Source of the DNA: Nostoc sp. MG11
Lineage (GTDB): Bacteria > Cyanobacteriota > Cyanobacteriia > Cyanobacteriales > Nostocaceae
NCBI RefSeq assembly: GCF_014904695.1
Contig: NZ_JACXXN010000019.1
Span: forward strand, 1-64,000
Length of the DNA: 64,000 nucleotides
Direction of reading: 5' to 3'
The translations under genes were made by a program, and so were the position numbers. This document shows, piece by piece, positions 48,622-55,573 of this stretch. The first letter of the stretch is position 1; every line of letters starts with the position of its first letter. The notes beneath the pieces are model-generated. The model searched no databases, had not been told where the DNA came from, and worked only from the letters and a program-made list of their open reading frames with translations.

Positions 48622-50142
48622 ATGGCGCGTCTAGCACTGCTGAGTGTATCTAACAAAACTGGTTTAATTGACCTAGCCCGTAGCTTGGTTGAAGAATTTG
48701 AATTTGATTTAATCAGCAGTGGGGGAACAGCCCAAGCTCTCAAAGATGCGGGACTACCAGTTACAAAAGTTGCTGACTATACGGGTTCTCCTGAAATTTT
48801 AGGTGGTCGTGTGAAAACACTACATCCCCGCATTCATGGCGGGATTTTGGCGCGGCGGGATGTGGCACAAGATGTTACAGATTTAGAAAATAACCAAATT
48901 CGTCCGATTGATTTAGTGGTAGTGAATCTCTATCCTTTTGAGGAAACTATTGCTAAGCTAGGGGTGACATTAGCTGAAGCTGTTGAGCAGATTGATATCG
49001 GTGGCCCAGCAATGCTGAGGGCATCATCAAAAAATTTTGCCCATCTTACGGTATTATGCGATCCGGCTCAGTATAACGAGTATTTGCAAGAATTGCGGCA
49101 AAATAATGGCGCAGCATCCTTAGAGTTTCGTCAAAAGTCGGCATTGAAAGGATTTTTGCATACTGCTAGCTACGACCAAGCGATCGCATCTTACCTCGCA
49201 AAAACACAGCAATACACCCTTAGCGGTACACAATTGCAATCTCTGCGCTACGGCGAAAATCCCCACCAACCCGCCGCTTGGTATCAAACTGGCACTACCC
49301 CAACAGGATGGGTAGCCGCTACAAAACTGCAGGGCAAAGAACTCAGTTACAATAACTTAGTTGATTTGGAAGCTGCACGCCAGATTATTGCTGAGTTCAC
49401 CGATACCCCAGCAGCTACAATTATCAAACACACAAATCCTTGTGGTACGGCACTAGGCAACACAATTGTGGAAGCGTACCAAAAAGCTTTCAACGCTGAT
49501 TCTGTTTCTGCCTTTGGTGGCATTGTCGCTCTCAACCGTCCGATTGATAATGATACAGCAAGCGAGTTAACCAAAACATTTTTAGAATGTGTGGTTGCAC
49601 CGAGTTGTGAAGCGGATGCTCAAGAAATTCTGGCTGCGAAATCGAAAGTACGGGTTTTGACTCTAGCAGATTTAAGCACTGGCCCCAAAGAAACAGTAAA
49701 AACGATCGCCGGTGGCTTCTTGATCCAAGCTGCTGATGATGCAATAGCTGATACTAGTCAATGGCAAGTTGTCACCGAACGTCAACCCACCCCTGACGAG
49801 TTAGCAGAATTGCTATTTGCTTGGAAAGTATGCAAACATGTTAAATCGAATGCAATTGTTGTAACGAGCGATCGCACTACTATAGGGGTGGGTGCTGGTC
49901 AAATGAACCGCGTCGGCTCAGTGAAAATTGCCTTAGAACAAGCTGGAGACAAAGCCAAAAGCGCAACTCTAGCCAGCGATGGATTCTTTCCCTTTGATGA
50001 TTCAGTCAAAACAGCAGCAGCAGCGGGAATTACCGCTATTGTTCAACCAGGGGGAAGTTTGCGCGATAAAGATTCTATCAAAGCTGCTAACGACCTAGGT
50101 TTAGTAATGGTATTCACGTCTATACGTCACTTTTTACACTAA
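48622..50142 (+). CDS. purH: Bifunctional AICAR formyltransferase/IMP cyclohydrolase
   Basis: PurH carries out the last two steps of IMP synthesis. The 506 residues contain the N-terminal cyclohydrolase (LLSVSNKTGLIDLARSL, GGRVKTLHPRIHGGILARRD) and the C-terminal formyltransferase with IIKHTNPCGTA (catalytic Lys-His) and SVSAFGGIVALN. The end SIRHFLH is typical. Length and motifs are standard; the promoter presumably lies in the 131 bases after the iron operon. Confidence 0.97.
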   Translation: MARLALLSVSNKTGLIDLARSLVEEFEFDLISSGGTAQALKDAGLPVTKVADYTGSPEILGGRVKTLHPRIHGGILARRDVAQDVTDLENNQIRPIDLVVVNLYPFEETIAKLGVTLAEAVEQIDIGGPAMLRASSKNFAHLTVLCDPAQYNEYLQELRQNNGAASLEFRQKSALKGFLHTASYDQAIASYLAKTQQYTLSGTQLQSLRYGENPHQPAAWYQTGTTPTGWVAATKLQGKELSYNNLVDLEAARQIIAEFTDTPAATIIKHTNPCGTALGNTIVEAYQKAFNADSVSAFGGIVALNRPIDNDTASELTKTFLECVVAPSCEADAQEILAAKSKVRVLTLADLSTGPKETVKTIAGGFLIQAADDAIADTSQWQVVTERQPTPDELAELLFAWKVCKHVKSNAIVVTSDRTTIGVGAGQMNRVGSVKIALEQAGDKAKSATLASDGFFPFDDSVKTAAAAGITAIVQPGGSLRDKDSIKAANDLGLVMVFTSIRHFLH

Positions 50143-50175
50143 ATTATTGGCTGTAAGATGTGCAGTTGGCAAAGT

Positions 50176-50218
50176 GTCACTCAATATACTTGCTCTTTAG
50201 ATAAATCAGTGATATCTT
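50176..50218 (+). promoter_or_regulatory. Promoter of small-RNA unit 1 with an NtcA-like site
   Basis: GTCACTCAATATAC (50176-50189; GTC-N8-TAC, one base from the NtcA consensus GTA-N8-TAC) abuts TTGCTC (50190-50195). A 17-bp spacer leads to TATCTT (50213-50218). The site is centred near -42 from a start at about 50225, where NtcA usually sits. NtcA control is inferred. Confidence 0.5.
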
Positions 50219-50224
50219 ACAATT

Positions 50225-50297
50225 GTGTGTGAGGAGCAAGTTAAGAATAAAAAGCGTTTGGGGTGGAAACACGGCAACACTCCCAGACGCTTTTTAA
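50225..50297 (+). ncRNA. Predicted small RNA, copy 1
   Basis: A transcript of about 70 nt is predicted: leader gtgtgtgaggagcaagtt, then a 47-nt hairpin (50249-50295). The stem aaaaagcgtttggg pairs with tcccagacgcttttt, and the apical part is gtggaaacacggcaacac. The T-run ends it as a Rho-independent terminator. No ORF is present. Confidence 0.7.
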
Positions 50298-50338
50298 TTT
50301 GCTACCAAAAATAAGATTATTTATACAGTTTTGAAAGT

Positions 50339-50381
50339 GTCACTCAATATACTTGCTCTTTAAATAAATCGGTGATATTCT
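50339..50381 (+). promoter_or_regulatory. Promoter of small-RNA unit 2 with an NtcA-like site
   Basis: The same GTCACTCAATATAC (50339-50352), TTGCTC (50353-50358), 17-bp spacer and TATTCT (50376-50381) occur as in unit 1. The -35 and NtcA-like parts are identical, while the spacer and -10 differ slightly. Confidence 0.5.
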
Positions 50382-50387
50382 ACAGTT

Positions 50388-50460
50388 GTGTGTGAGGAGC
50401 AAGTTAAGAATAAAAAGCGCCTGGGGTGGAAACACGGCAACACTCCCAAGCGCTTTTTAA
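50388..50460 (+). ncRNA. Predicted small RNA, copy 2
   Basis: Same leader (tgtgtgaggagcaagtt) and hairpin (50412-50458) as copy 1. In the stem, gcgcctggg faces cccaagcgc: one pair changed from T-A to C-G and one pair became a C/A mismatch, while the loop gtggaaacacggcaacac is unchanged. Confidence 0.7.
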
Positions 50461-50554
50461 TTTATTACTAGAAATTAGATTATTTGTATGTACACTTTTG
50501 AAAGTGTCACTCATATATACTCGCTTTTGAGTGAACAAGTGTTATTTTCTATTT

Positions 50555-50625
50555 GTGTGAGGAGCAAGTTGAGAACAAAAAGCGTCTGGGGTGGAAACAC
50601 GGCAACACTCCCAGGCGCTTTTTGA
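50555..50625 (+). ncRNA. Predicted small RNA, copy 3
   Basis: Leader tgtgaggagcaagttgag and hairpin 50577-50623. In the stem, gcgtctggg faces cccaggcgc, giving T-G and C-G at the two positions that vary in the other copies; the loop is again unchanged. Its promoter is weaker: TCGCTT (50521-50526), a 16-bp spacer and TATTTT, and its NtcA-like site has an extra base. Confidence 0.65.
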
Positions 50626-50702
50626 TTTGATGTAGAAAACTGCCTTGCAGATTCGCTAAGATTGTTTGGATAATTACCTGCGGTTCAAAATCAAAAATTC
50701 AG

Positions 50703-50879
50703 GTGCAAATCAACCGACTGACTCAACAAATTCAGTTCATCATCGAAATTGACCAGCTCAAACAGGTGATGCGCCAAACTCTGCTCACTGATAGTTCACG
50801 CCGAGAAAATAGTGCAGAACATTCTTGGCATTTGGCTATGATGGCGATCGCATTGATAGAATATGCTCAAGAGGGATGA
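50703..50879 (+). pseudogene. N-terminal remnant of an HD-domain (YfbR-like) hydrolase
   Basis: A 58-codon frame reads INRLTQQIQFIIEIDQLKQV then RENSAEHSWHLAMMAIAL, which is the start of YfbR/HDDC2-type HD phosphohydrolases, including the first metal histidine of the EHSWHLA motif. It ends at TGA (50877-50879) where the HD helix should follow, and no continuation is found. GTG at 50703 would be the start. A fragment of about one third of the family length. Confidence 0.7.
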
Positions 50880-50938
50880 AACCCACAATTTGGATTGCTT
50901 CAAGCTATTTCTGTAACTGACCATACGCTGTTAAAAAT

Positions 50939-51802
50939 TTAAGCGGCATCAAGAGTAAGCGCAAAGACAGACGCTCGCGCGATCATTTTCCTTACCATTT
51001 CTGTGTCAATTCCCAAGATTTCTAAACAGCTTAACTGGTCTATTACGTTCAACATACTATGCTCTACGACGCAGAAATCTTGCTCATCAGCGAACTGCCG
51101 TGCTTGGTCAAGTGTGGCAAAATTATTATCTATTAAAGATCTGCCTGTAATGTTAGTACCTGTTTGCAATAGCTTCTGCAAATCAGGATTATCTTGTAGT
51201 GATTGCATGAGACTAGCTGTGTCAATGAAGTCAGGGGTAATCCAAACGCCGCCATAAAATTCAAGCATCTCGCGGACATTGGCACACACAAGTTGTTTTT
51301 CTGCCACATTGAGATGTGTTAGTAACCCTTCACACAAAATCATAACTGGTTGTCCGGCTTTTAGTTGTTTAGCACTTTTCAAAAACTGACTGGGACGGCT
51401 AGTAGCATCAATTTCTAAAAAATGCAGATTGGGACGTTCCCCAATGATTTGCTCAACCAATCGCTGTTTGCAATGAATCATCGTAGGCAAGTCACTTTCA
51501 ATAAATGTGATATTTGGATTACTAGATATGAACAGACCACGAGGCAGCAACCCAGATGCTAGTTCTAGAATTTGCGTTATTTGATATTGAGCCATAACTT
51601 GGTTGATAGCTTTATAACGAGCTTCCACGCGTGCAGTCAGCAAAACATTTGTGCCTTTGTTTTGTTGTTGAGGTAGCTCTACTAATCTTTGCGTTTCTAT
51701 CAACTGTGCTAACTCTTTGGCATAAGGAATATCTGTAAACTGTCTGGCTAAACTCACCATGAAAGCTGTGAGAACGATTTTATCAAAATCGCTAAATAGC
51801 AT
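50939..51802 (-). CDS. Class I SAM-dependent methyltransferase, leucine carboxyl methyltransferase-like
   Basis: The 287 residues fit the PPM1/LCM-type methyltransferase fold. The SAM-binding motif is ILELASGLLPRGL, an acidic residue at the end of strand 2 appears in FIESDLP, and PVMILCEGLLTHL follows. Members methylate carboxyl groups or small molecules (for example in polyketide chemistry); the substrate here is unknown. It is in tail-to-tail position with the HD remnant. Confidence 0.8.
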   Translation of the reverse strand: MLFSDFDKIVLTAFMVSLARQFTDIPYAKELAQLIETQRLVELPQQQNKGTNVLLTARVEARYKAINQVMAQYQITQILELASGLLPRGLFISSNPNITFIESDLPTMIHCKQRLVEQIIGERPNLHFLEIDATSRPSQFLKSAKQLKAGQPVMILCEGLLTHLNVAEKQLVCANVREMLEFYGGVWITPDFIDTASLMQSLQDNPDLQKLLQTGTNITGRSLIDNNFATLDQARQFADEQDFCVVEHSMLNVIDQLSCLEILGIDTEMVRKMIARASVFALTLDAA

Positions 51803-51900
51803 TTTTTTACGTGTCTTTGAACTACTATCAAGTAGTTTAAAGATAAATTGGATTAATAAAATAATTACTATGTTAGAAATTTATTTTATAGTTCATAACT

Positions 51901-52641
51901 TTAACTTAATTGTCTGGATGACAAAGCCAAAATCGCCTCCCATTCTGACTGCGAGAGTGGTTGTATTTCTATTTGCATATCAAAACAATTACAAGCAGTG
52001 GTAATTAAAGCTGTAATAATCTTTTCTACACTCAGACTTTGAGGCAGTTGTACGGTGGTAAAAGATTCTGTACCAAATACTTGAGCAAATAGTTCCGCGT
52101 CCGGTTGCAAACGGATGGAACCATGTTGCAAAATGGCTTCTCTACGTCGCAGTTGAGCGCTACCAATGAGCTTAGCGCCATCTGGCAAAACTAAATCTGC
52201 ACCAGTTGCAGTACCAAAACAGTTAGGGTTGTGGATATAGCCTCGCCCAGCCGTACCATAATGTAATTCTACGCCGAGCGATCGCCACCCTTGAATCAAA
52301 AACTCACAAATTTTTTCGTATACTTGGAGGCGACTACCTATCAGTCCAGATGTAATGACAGCGTAAGTTAAATCACCTTGGTGCAGTACTGCTCGTCCCC
52401 CCGTAGGACGCCGCACTAAATCTAGTTTTTTGCCTTGCCAAGTTAGATTTTGCCAATGTTCAGGATATTGGCGTTGATGATAGCCGAGAGAAATGGCGGG
52501 TGGCGACCAAGTATAAAAGCGCAGAGTTGGGGGATACTTTCCCGAGTGGTGCTGTTCTAGTAGCCAACGGTCAATCCCCATCTGCACATTGCCAGTGGCT
52601 TCTAGCAAAGGAATTAGTCGCCAAACCTGCTTGCTATGCAT
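51901..52641 (-). CDS. Lipoate/biotin protein ligase family protein (LplA/LipM-like)
   Basis: This 246-residue BPL_LplA_LipB-fold protein has SPPAISLGYHQ, RRPTGGRAVLH (the acyl-binding motif), GADLVLPDGAKLIGSAQLRR with the conserved lysine, and ILQHGSI. The family transfers lipoyl or octanoyl groups to the E2 and H proteins of dehydrogenase complexes. It lacks the C-terminal domain of full LplA ligases, so an octanoyltransferase-like role is possible. Confidence 0.85.
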   Translation of the reverse strand: MHSKQVWRLIPLLEATGNVQMGIDRWLLEQHHSGKYPPTLRFYTWSPPAISLGYHQRQYPEHWQNLTWQGKKLDLVRRPTGGRAVLHQGDLTYAVITSGLIGSRLQVYEKICEFLIQGWRSLGVELHYGTAGRGYIHNPNCFGTATGADLVLPDGAKLIGSAQLRRREAILQHGSIRLQPDAELFAQVFGTESFTTVQLPQSLSVEKIITALITTACNCFDMQIEIQPLSQSEWEAILALSSRQLS

Positions 52642-52701
52642 TAGATGCAGCAGACTCCTATTTAAAAAATCCGTCTTGAAAAGTTGAGCTAGTCGCGTTG
52701 C

Positions 52702-53181
52702 TTAAGCTGCACCAAACTCAGATTGTAAAGCTTCATCGTTATCATCAGCGATCGTTGCCACAATGGTAATCAGCCGAGAGACTTCACCAGGAGACAACTC
52801 AGCTAAGGTACGTGTCGAGATGACAACTATCCGATTTTCAATAATCCCAAATCGGGCTTCAAGGGTGCTAGAGCAGTTCAACTCCAACAAATATCGCAGC
52901 AACCTGGGTTCATCTTTAGCAGGTAACTGAAGCACCACCGACCAAACTGTTATAGTGTCTTCATCGCTTTTCCCAGTAAGTTGTACAAATACTTCTACAC
53001 TGCCGTACTTAAACTTCCAAAGATAACCACCCTCTGGGGTATGACTAACCATTGCACTGTCATCTTGTTCTAGAGAGTCAATGACATTTTCAATTACTTC
53101 CACATGGTTCATGCTCGTCGTCTCAGCAATTAGCTGATTAACCAACTCGTTGTTATTTTGGGTTTCTGGGTAGCTTGTCAT
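52702..53181 (-). CDS. YbjN domain-containing protein
   Basis: This acidic 159-residue protein matches YbjN, a fold like type III secretion chaperones (YLWKFKYGSVEVFVQLTG, VWSVVLQLPAKDEPRLLRYL, RIVVISTRTLAELSPGEV). Cyanobacteria have several copies of unknown role; E. coli YbjN affects motility and stress. It lies 60 bp upstream of the lipoate-ligase-like gene on the same strand and may share its promoter. Confidence 0.85.
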   Translation of the reverse strand: MTSYPETQNNNELVNQLIAETTSMNHVEVIENVIDSLEQDDSAMVSHTPEGGYLWKFKYGSVEVFVQLTGKSDEDTITVWSVVLQLPAKDEPRLLRYLLELNCSSTLEARFGIIENRIVVISTRTLAELSPGEVSRLITIVATIADDNDEALQSEFGAA

Positions 53182-53430
53182 ACAGATTTTTGGCTCAAAA
53201 TACTCGCTGTTTTATCTACACATACTTTATAGCTTGTAGGCACGCTTAGTTTTAGCTTCCTTAAGTGATAGTCTGATCATCAGTTATACAGATCGAGCGC
53301 AGAGAAAATTATGGTTAAAAATATTACCACCATTCAAGCGATAAATTATTTATGAGATATCTTTGACTGCACCTAACGTACAGACAAAGAACAGCATATT
53401 TAAAGTTTAACGCCGAAAAGGATGCGCGAT

Positions 53431-54480
53431 ATGTCCTCTCTCTCACAAGCCGTGCAAAATAGTGATGTCCGCCAGTTGGGCATTAACCCGAATCATTGGT
53501 ATGTGGTTGCATTAAGCAGTCAGGTTACAAATAAGCCTGTGGGTGTGACAATTTGGCAGCAAGCGATCGCACTTTACCGAGATAGTACAGGAAAAATCCA
53601 CGCTTTAGAAGACCGCTGTCCCCATCGTCAAGTTAAACTGAGTCATGGACAAGTTATGGGCAATGAATTGGAATGTGCCTACCACGGTTGGCGCTTCAAT
53701 TCAGCCGGTGAATGTGCAGCGGTTCCCTACTTAGCAGAAAATCAAAAACTCCCAAATTGTAAAATTCGCCGTTACCAAGTCAAAGAACAAGACGGTTTTA
53801 TCTGGCTATTTCCTGGAGATGTAGAACCATCTGTAAAACCTTTAGGATTACCAGAGTGGGAACATCTAAATTATATTGCGACAGTTTCAGTTATTAATTG
53901 TAATGCTCATTATTCTTATTTAATTGAAAATCTGATGGATATGTATCACGGACACTTACATCAGGATTTACAAGCTTGGGCAGAAGCTTCACTACAAGAT
54001 ATTGACGAAGATAATAACCGTGTAGATGCTCATTATATAGCACAAAGTTATTACAAAATAGATAAAATCTGGTCGATATCCCAGTTATTTATTCCAGCTT
54101 TGCGACGGTTGCATCTTGAACCATTGGATGTAAGTTATATTTATCCGCACTGGGTTTCTACATTGGGTAAAGATTTTAAAATCTACTGTTTATTATGTCC
54201 GGTGAATGAGACACAGACCAAGGCTTATTTGATTCATTTCACATCATTAAATGCCTTTTGGCGATTGCATAAATTACCCGTGTGGTTTCGGCGATTTGTG
54301 AAAAATAGTTTATTTGGTGCAGCACAAAAGTTACTTGATGGTTTGGTGGTTCAAGATGTGCAGATGATTGAGGAAGAACAGCAGGCGTATTTGCAGAATC
54401 ACCAAAGGCGGAATTATGAATTGAATCGGGTTTTAGTGAGCGTGCAAAGGTTGATGAAGAGTCAAGTTGATTTGGAATGA
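53431..54480 (+). CDS. Rieske-type aromatic ring-hydroxylating oxygenase
   Basis: The N-terminal Rieske domain binds a 2Fe-2S cluster through CPHRQVKLSHG and CAYHGWRF. The catalytic domain holds mononuclear iron through ENLMDMYHGHLH (Asp and two His). The 349 residues and this order resemble the PaO/Tic55 and vanillate demethylase branch. Cyanobacterial members act on tetrapyrroles, carotenoids or unknown small molecules; the substrate here is unknown. The ATG at 53431 is preferred because AAGGA lies nine bases upstream; an ATG at 53422 is also in frame. The reductase partner is not adjacent. Confidence 0.9.
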   Translation: MSSLSQAVQNSDVRQLGINPNHWYVVALSSQVTNKPVGVTIWQQAIALYRDSTGKIHALEDRCPHRQVKLSHGQVMGNELECAYHGWRFNSAGECAAVPYLAENQKLPNCKIRRYQVKEQDGFIWLFPGDVEPSVKPLGLPEWEHLNYIATVSVINCNAHYSYLIENLMDMYHGHLHQDLQAWAEASLQDIDEDNNRVDAHYIAQSYYKIDKIWSISQLFIPALRRLHLEPLDVSYIYPHWVSTLGKDFKIYCLLCPVNETQTKAYLIHFTSLNAFWRLHKLPVWFRRFVKNSLFGAAQKLLDGLVVQDVQMIEEEQQAYLQNHQRRNYELNRVLVSVQRLMKSQVDLE

Positions 54481-54520
54481 TTTGGTATAAGCGTTTACGC
54501 GATCGCTAAAATATAGTCAA

Positions 54521-54790
54521 ATGGATGAGCAAAATGGAATTAATCTGACGCCGGGTGGTCTGAAGAAACTTGGCAATCTTGTTAATCTAAAAGATAACAT
54601 CATTAGTGATGCCATTCGAGAGCGTGGGGGAGGGCAAGGTCAGGTTAGTCAGTTACGCAGTGACTATCAAAATCTTAGAGTCGGTGAGCTAGCAAATCTA
54701 GCAGCAGAAGGAGACGGAGACGAAGACGCAGAAACCGCAATAAAAATTCTTAAACAAGCAAGAAAAAAACGTGAAAAACATGGAAACTGA
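54521..54790 (+). CDS. Small acidic protein of unknown function
   Basis: An 89-residue hypothetical protein (LTPGGLKKLGNLVNLKDNII, GDGDEDAETAIKILKQARKK). The C-terminal half is a charged helix. I do not recognise a family. It overlaps the next gene, which makes the two a likely translationally coupled pair. No strong ribosome site is seen. Confidence 0.5.
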   Translation: MDEQNGINLTPGGLKKLGNLVNLKDNIISDAIRERGGGQGQVSQLRSDYQNLRVGELANLAAEGDGDEDAETAIKILKQARKKREKHGN

Positions 54791-55202
54791 TGAATTTCCT
54801 ATTGGACAAATTCTGACAGCAGTATCTATTGTTGAAGATAAGGAATTTGGTGGCAATGAACTCTGTATTGAGCAAATTAAGCTTTTTTTCCAAGATACAG
54901 CTATAACGCTGCAACCATTTGCTGATACAGATGAGATAGAAATCGTACAGCAAGCTACTACTACTCATTCTCCAGTAAATACTCCATCTTGGTGTAGACA
55001 TTTTATTAGTAAAAAATTGATGGCAGTATGGGTATGTGATAACAACCAAGGCTATCGAGATCAAGTAATTTTAGCATTTGAATCTCTGCATCCCAGCATT
55101 GCTTTTGTTGCAGAAGGTTCAGTCATTAAAGCATTTCATCAGGAGCAAATTCATAAAGTAAAAGCATCTGATACTGACTTGCAACACAGCCAGGTATCTT
55201 GA
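54780..55202 (+). CDS. Hypothetical protein, possibly DUF6334-like
   Basis: This 140-residue protein has FPIGQILTAVSIVEDKEFGG and a strand-rich segment ending FADTDEIEIV, which recalls DUF6334 proteins (low certainty). The rest shows no motif. The start ATG at 54780 lies inside the end of the preceding gene (overlap 11 bp); a GTG at 54771 is also in frame. Confidence 0.5.
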   Translation: METDEFPIGQILTAVSIVEDKEFGGNELCIEQIKLFFQDTAITLQPFADTDEIEIVQQATTTHSPVNTPSWCRHFISKKLMAVWVCDNNQGYRDQVILAFESLHPSIAFVAEGSVIKAFHQEQIHKVKASDTDLQHSQVS

Positions 55203-55573
55203 AAGGTTAGGTTAGCAAAGCCGTTGAAAGCGTTGTGTAATATTTGTATTAGGGACTTCCAAAAAATAAAATCACCAGTAAATAGGAATAGTAATCATTG
55301 TTAGAGGTGAAGAATGATTTCTTCTTTCATGGGGTGGTAAGTATCGTTGATGGTTTACTAAGGGCTATGTCAGCATATTTGCAAAAGCTAAACCACTTCT
55401 GCTCAACTGATTCCTGTATTGCAGAGTGTATTATACGTAAAACTTCACTTTATGAAGGTATATTTAAATATACTTAAGTATATTTAACGAGAAATTTATA
55501 ATTTTACTAGTTGTAATATGCCAGTATTACAACTAGCAAATGCATTGATCTATAAAACCACAAAGCATACATT
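55203..55573. other. Upstream region of the RTX gene with operator-like dyads
   Basis: No gene is supported. The last 130 bases hold nested AT palindromes (tatatttaaatata at 55459-55472, tatacttaagtata beside it) and a perfect 12-bp dyad at 55507-55536. These are likely regulatory sites of the following gene. Confidence 0.5.
55507..55536. promoter_or_regulatory. Perfect 12-bp dyad before the RTX gene
   Basis: ctagttgtaata (55507-55518) and tattacaactag (55525-55536) are exact complements around tgccag, 37 bp before the ATG. This could be an operator or a leader hairpin; which one cannot be told from sequence. Confidence 0.5.

Larger units (their letters stand above)
50171..50640 (+). repeat. 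Array of three direct repeats, about 165 bp each
   Basis: The segment beginning aaagtgtcactca starts at 50171, 50334 and 50501 (periods 163 and 167 bp). Each copy contains, in the same order, a promoter-like region, tgtgtgaggagcaagtt, and a strong terminator hairpin. Conservation is highest in the hairpin and the gaggagcaagtt leader, and lowest in the AT-rich spacer between units. The organisation equals a tandem small-RNA array. Confidence 0.9.

Noticed and set aside
50225-50297. Assignment of the sRNA to the Yfr2 family
   Set aside because: Only the GGAAACA loop motif is shared. The overall plan and tandem arrangement differ, and no covariance search could be run.
50171-50640. Possible CRISPR array
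   Set aside because: Only three units of about 165 bp, with conserved sequence along most of each unit and no short constant repeat separated by unique spacers; no cas genes.
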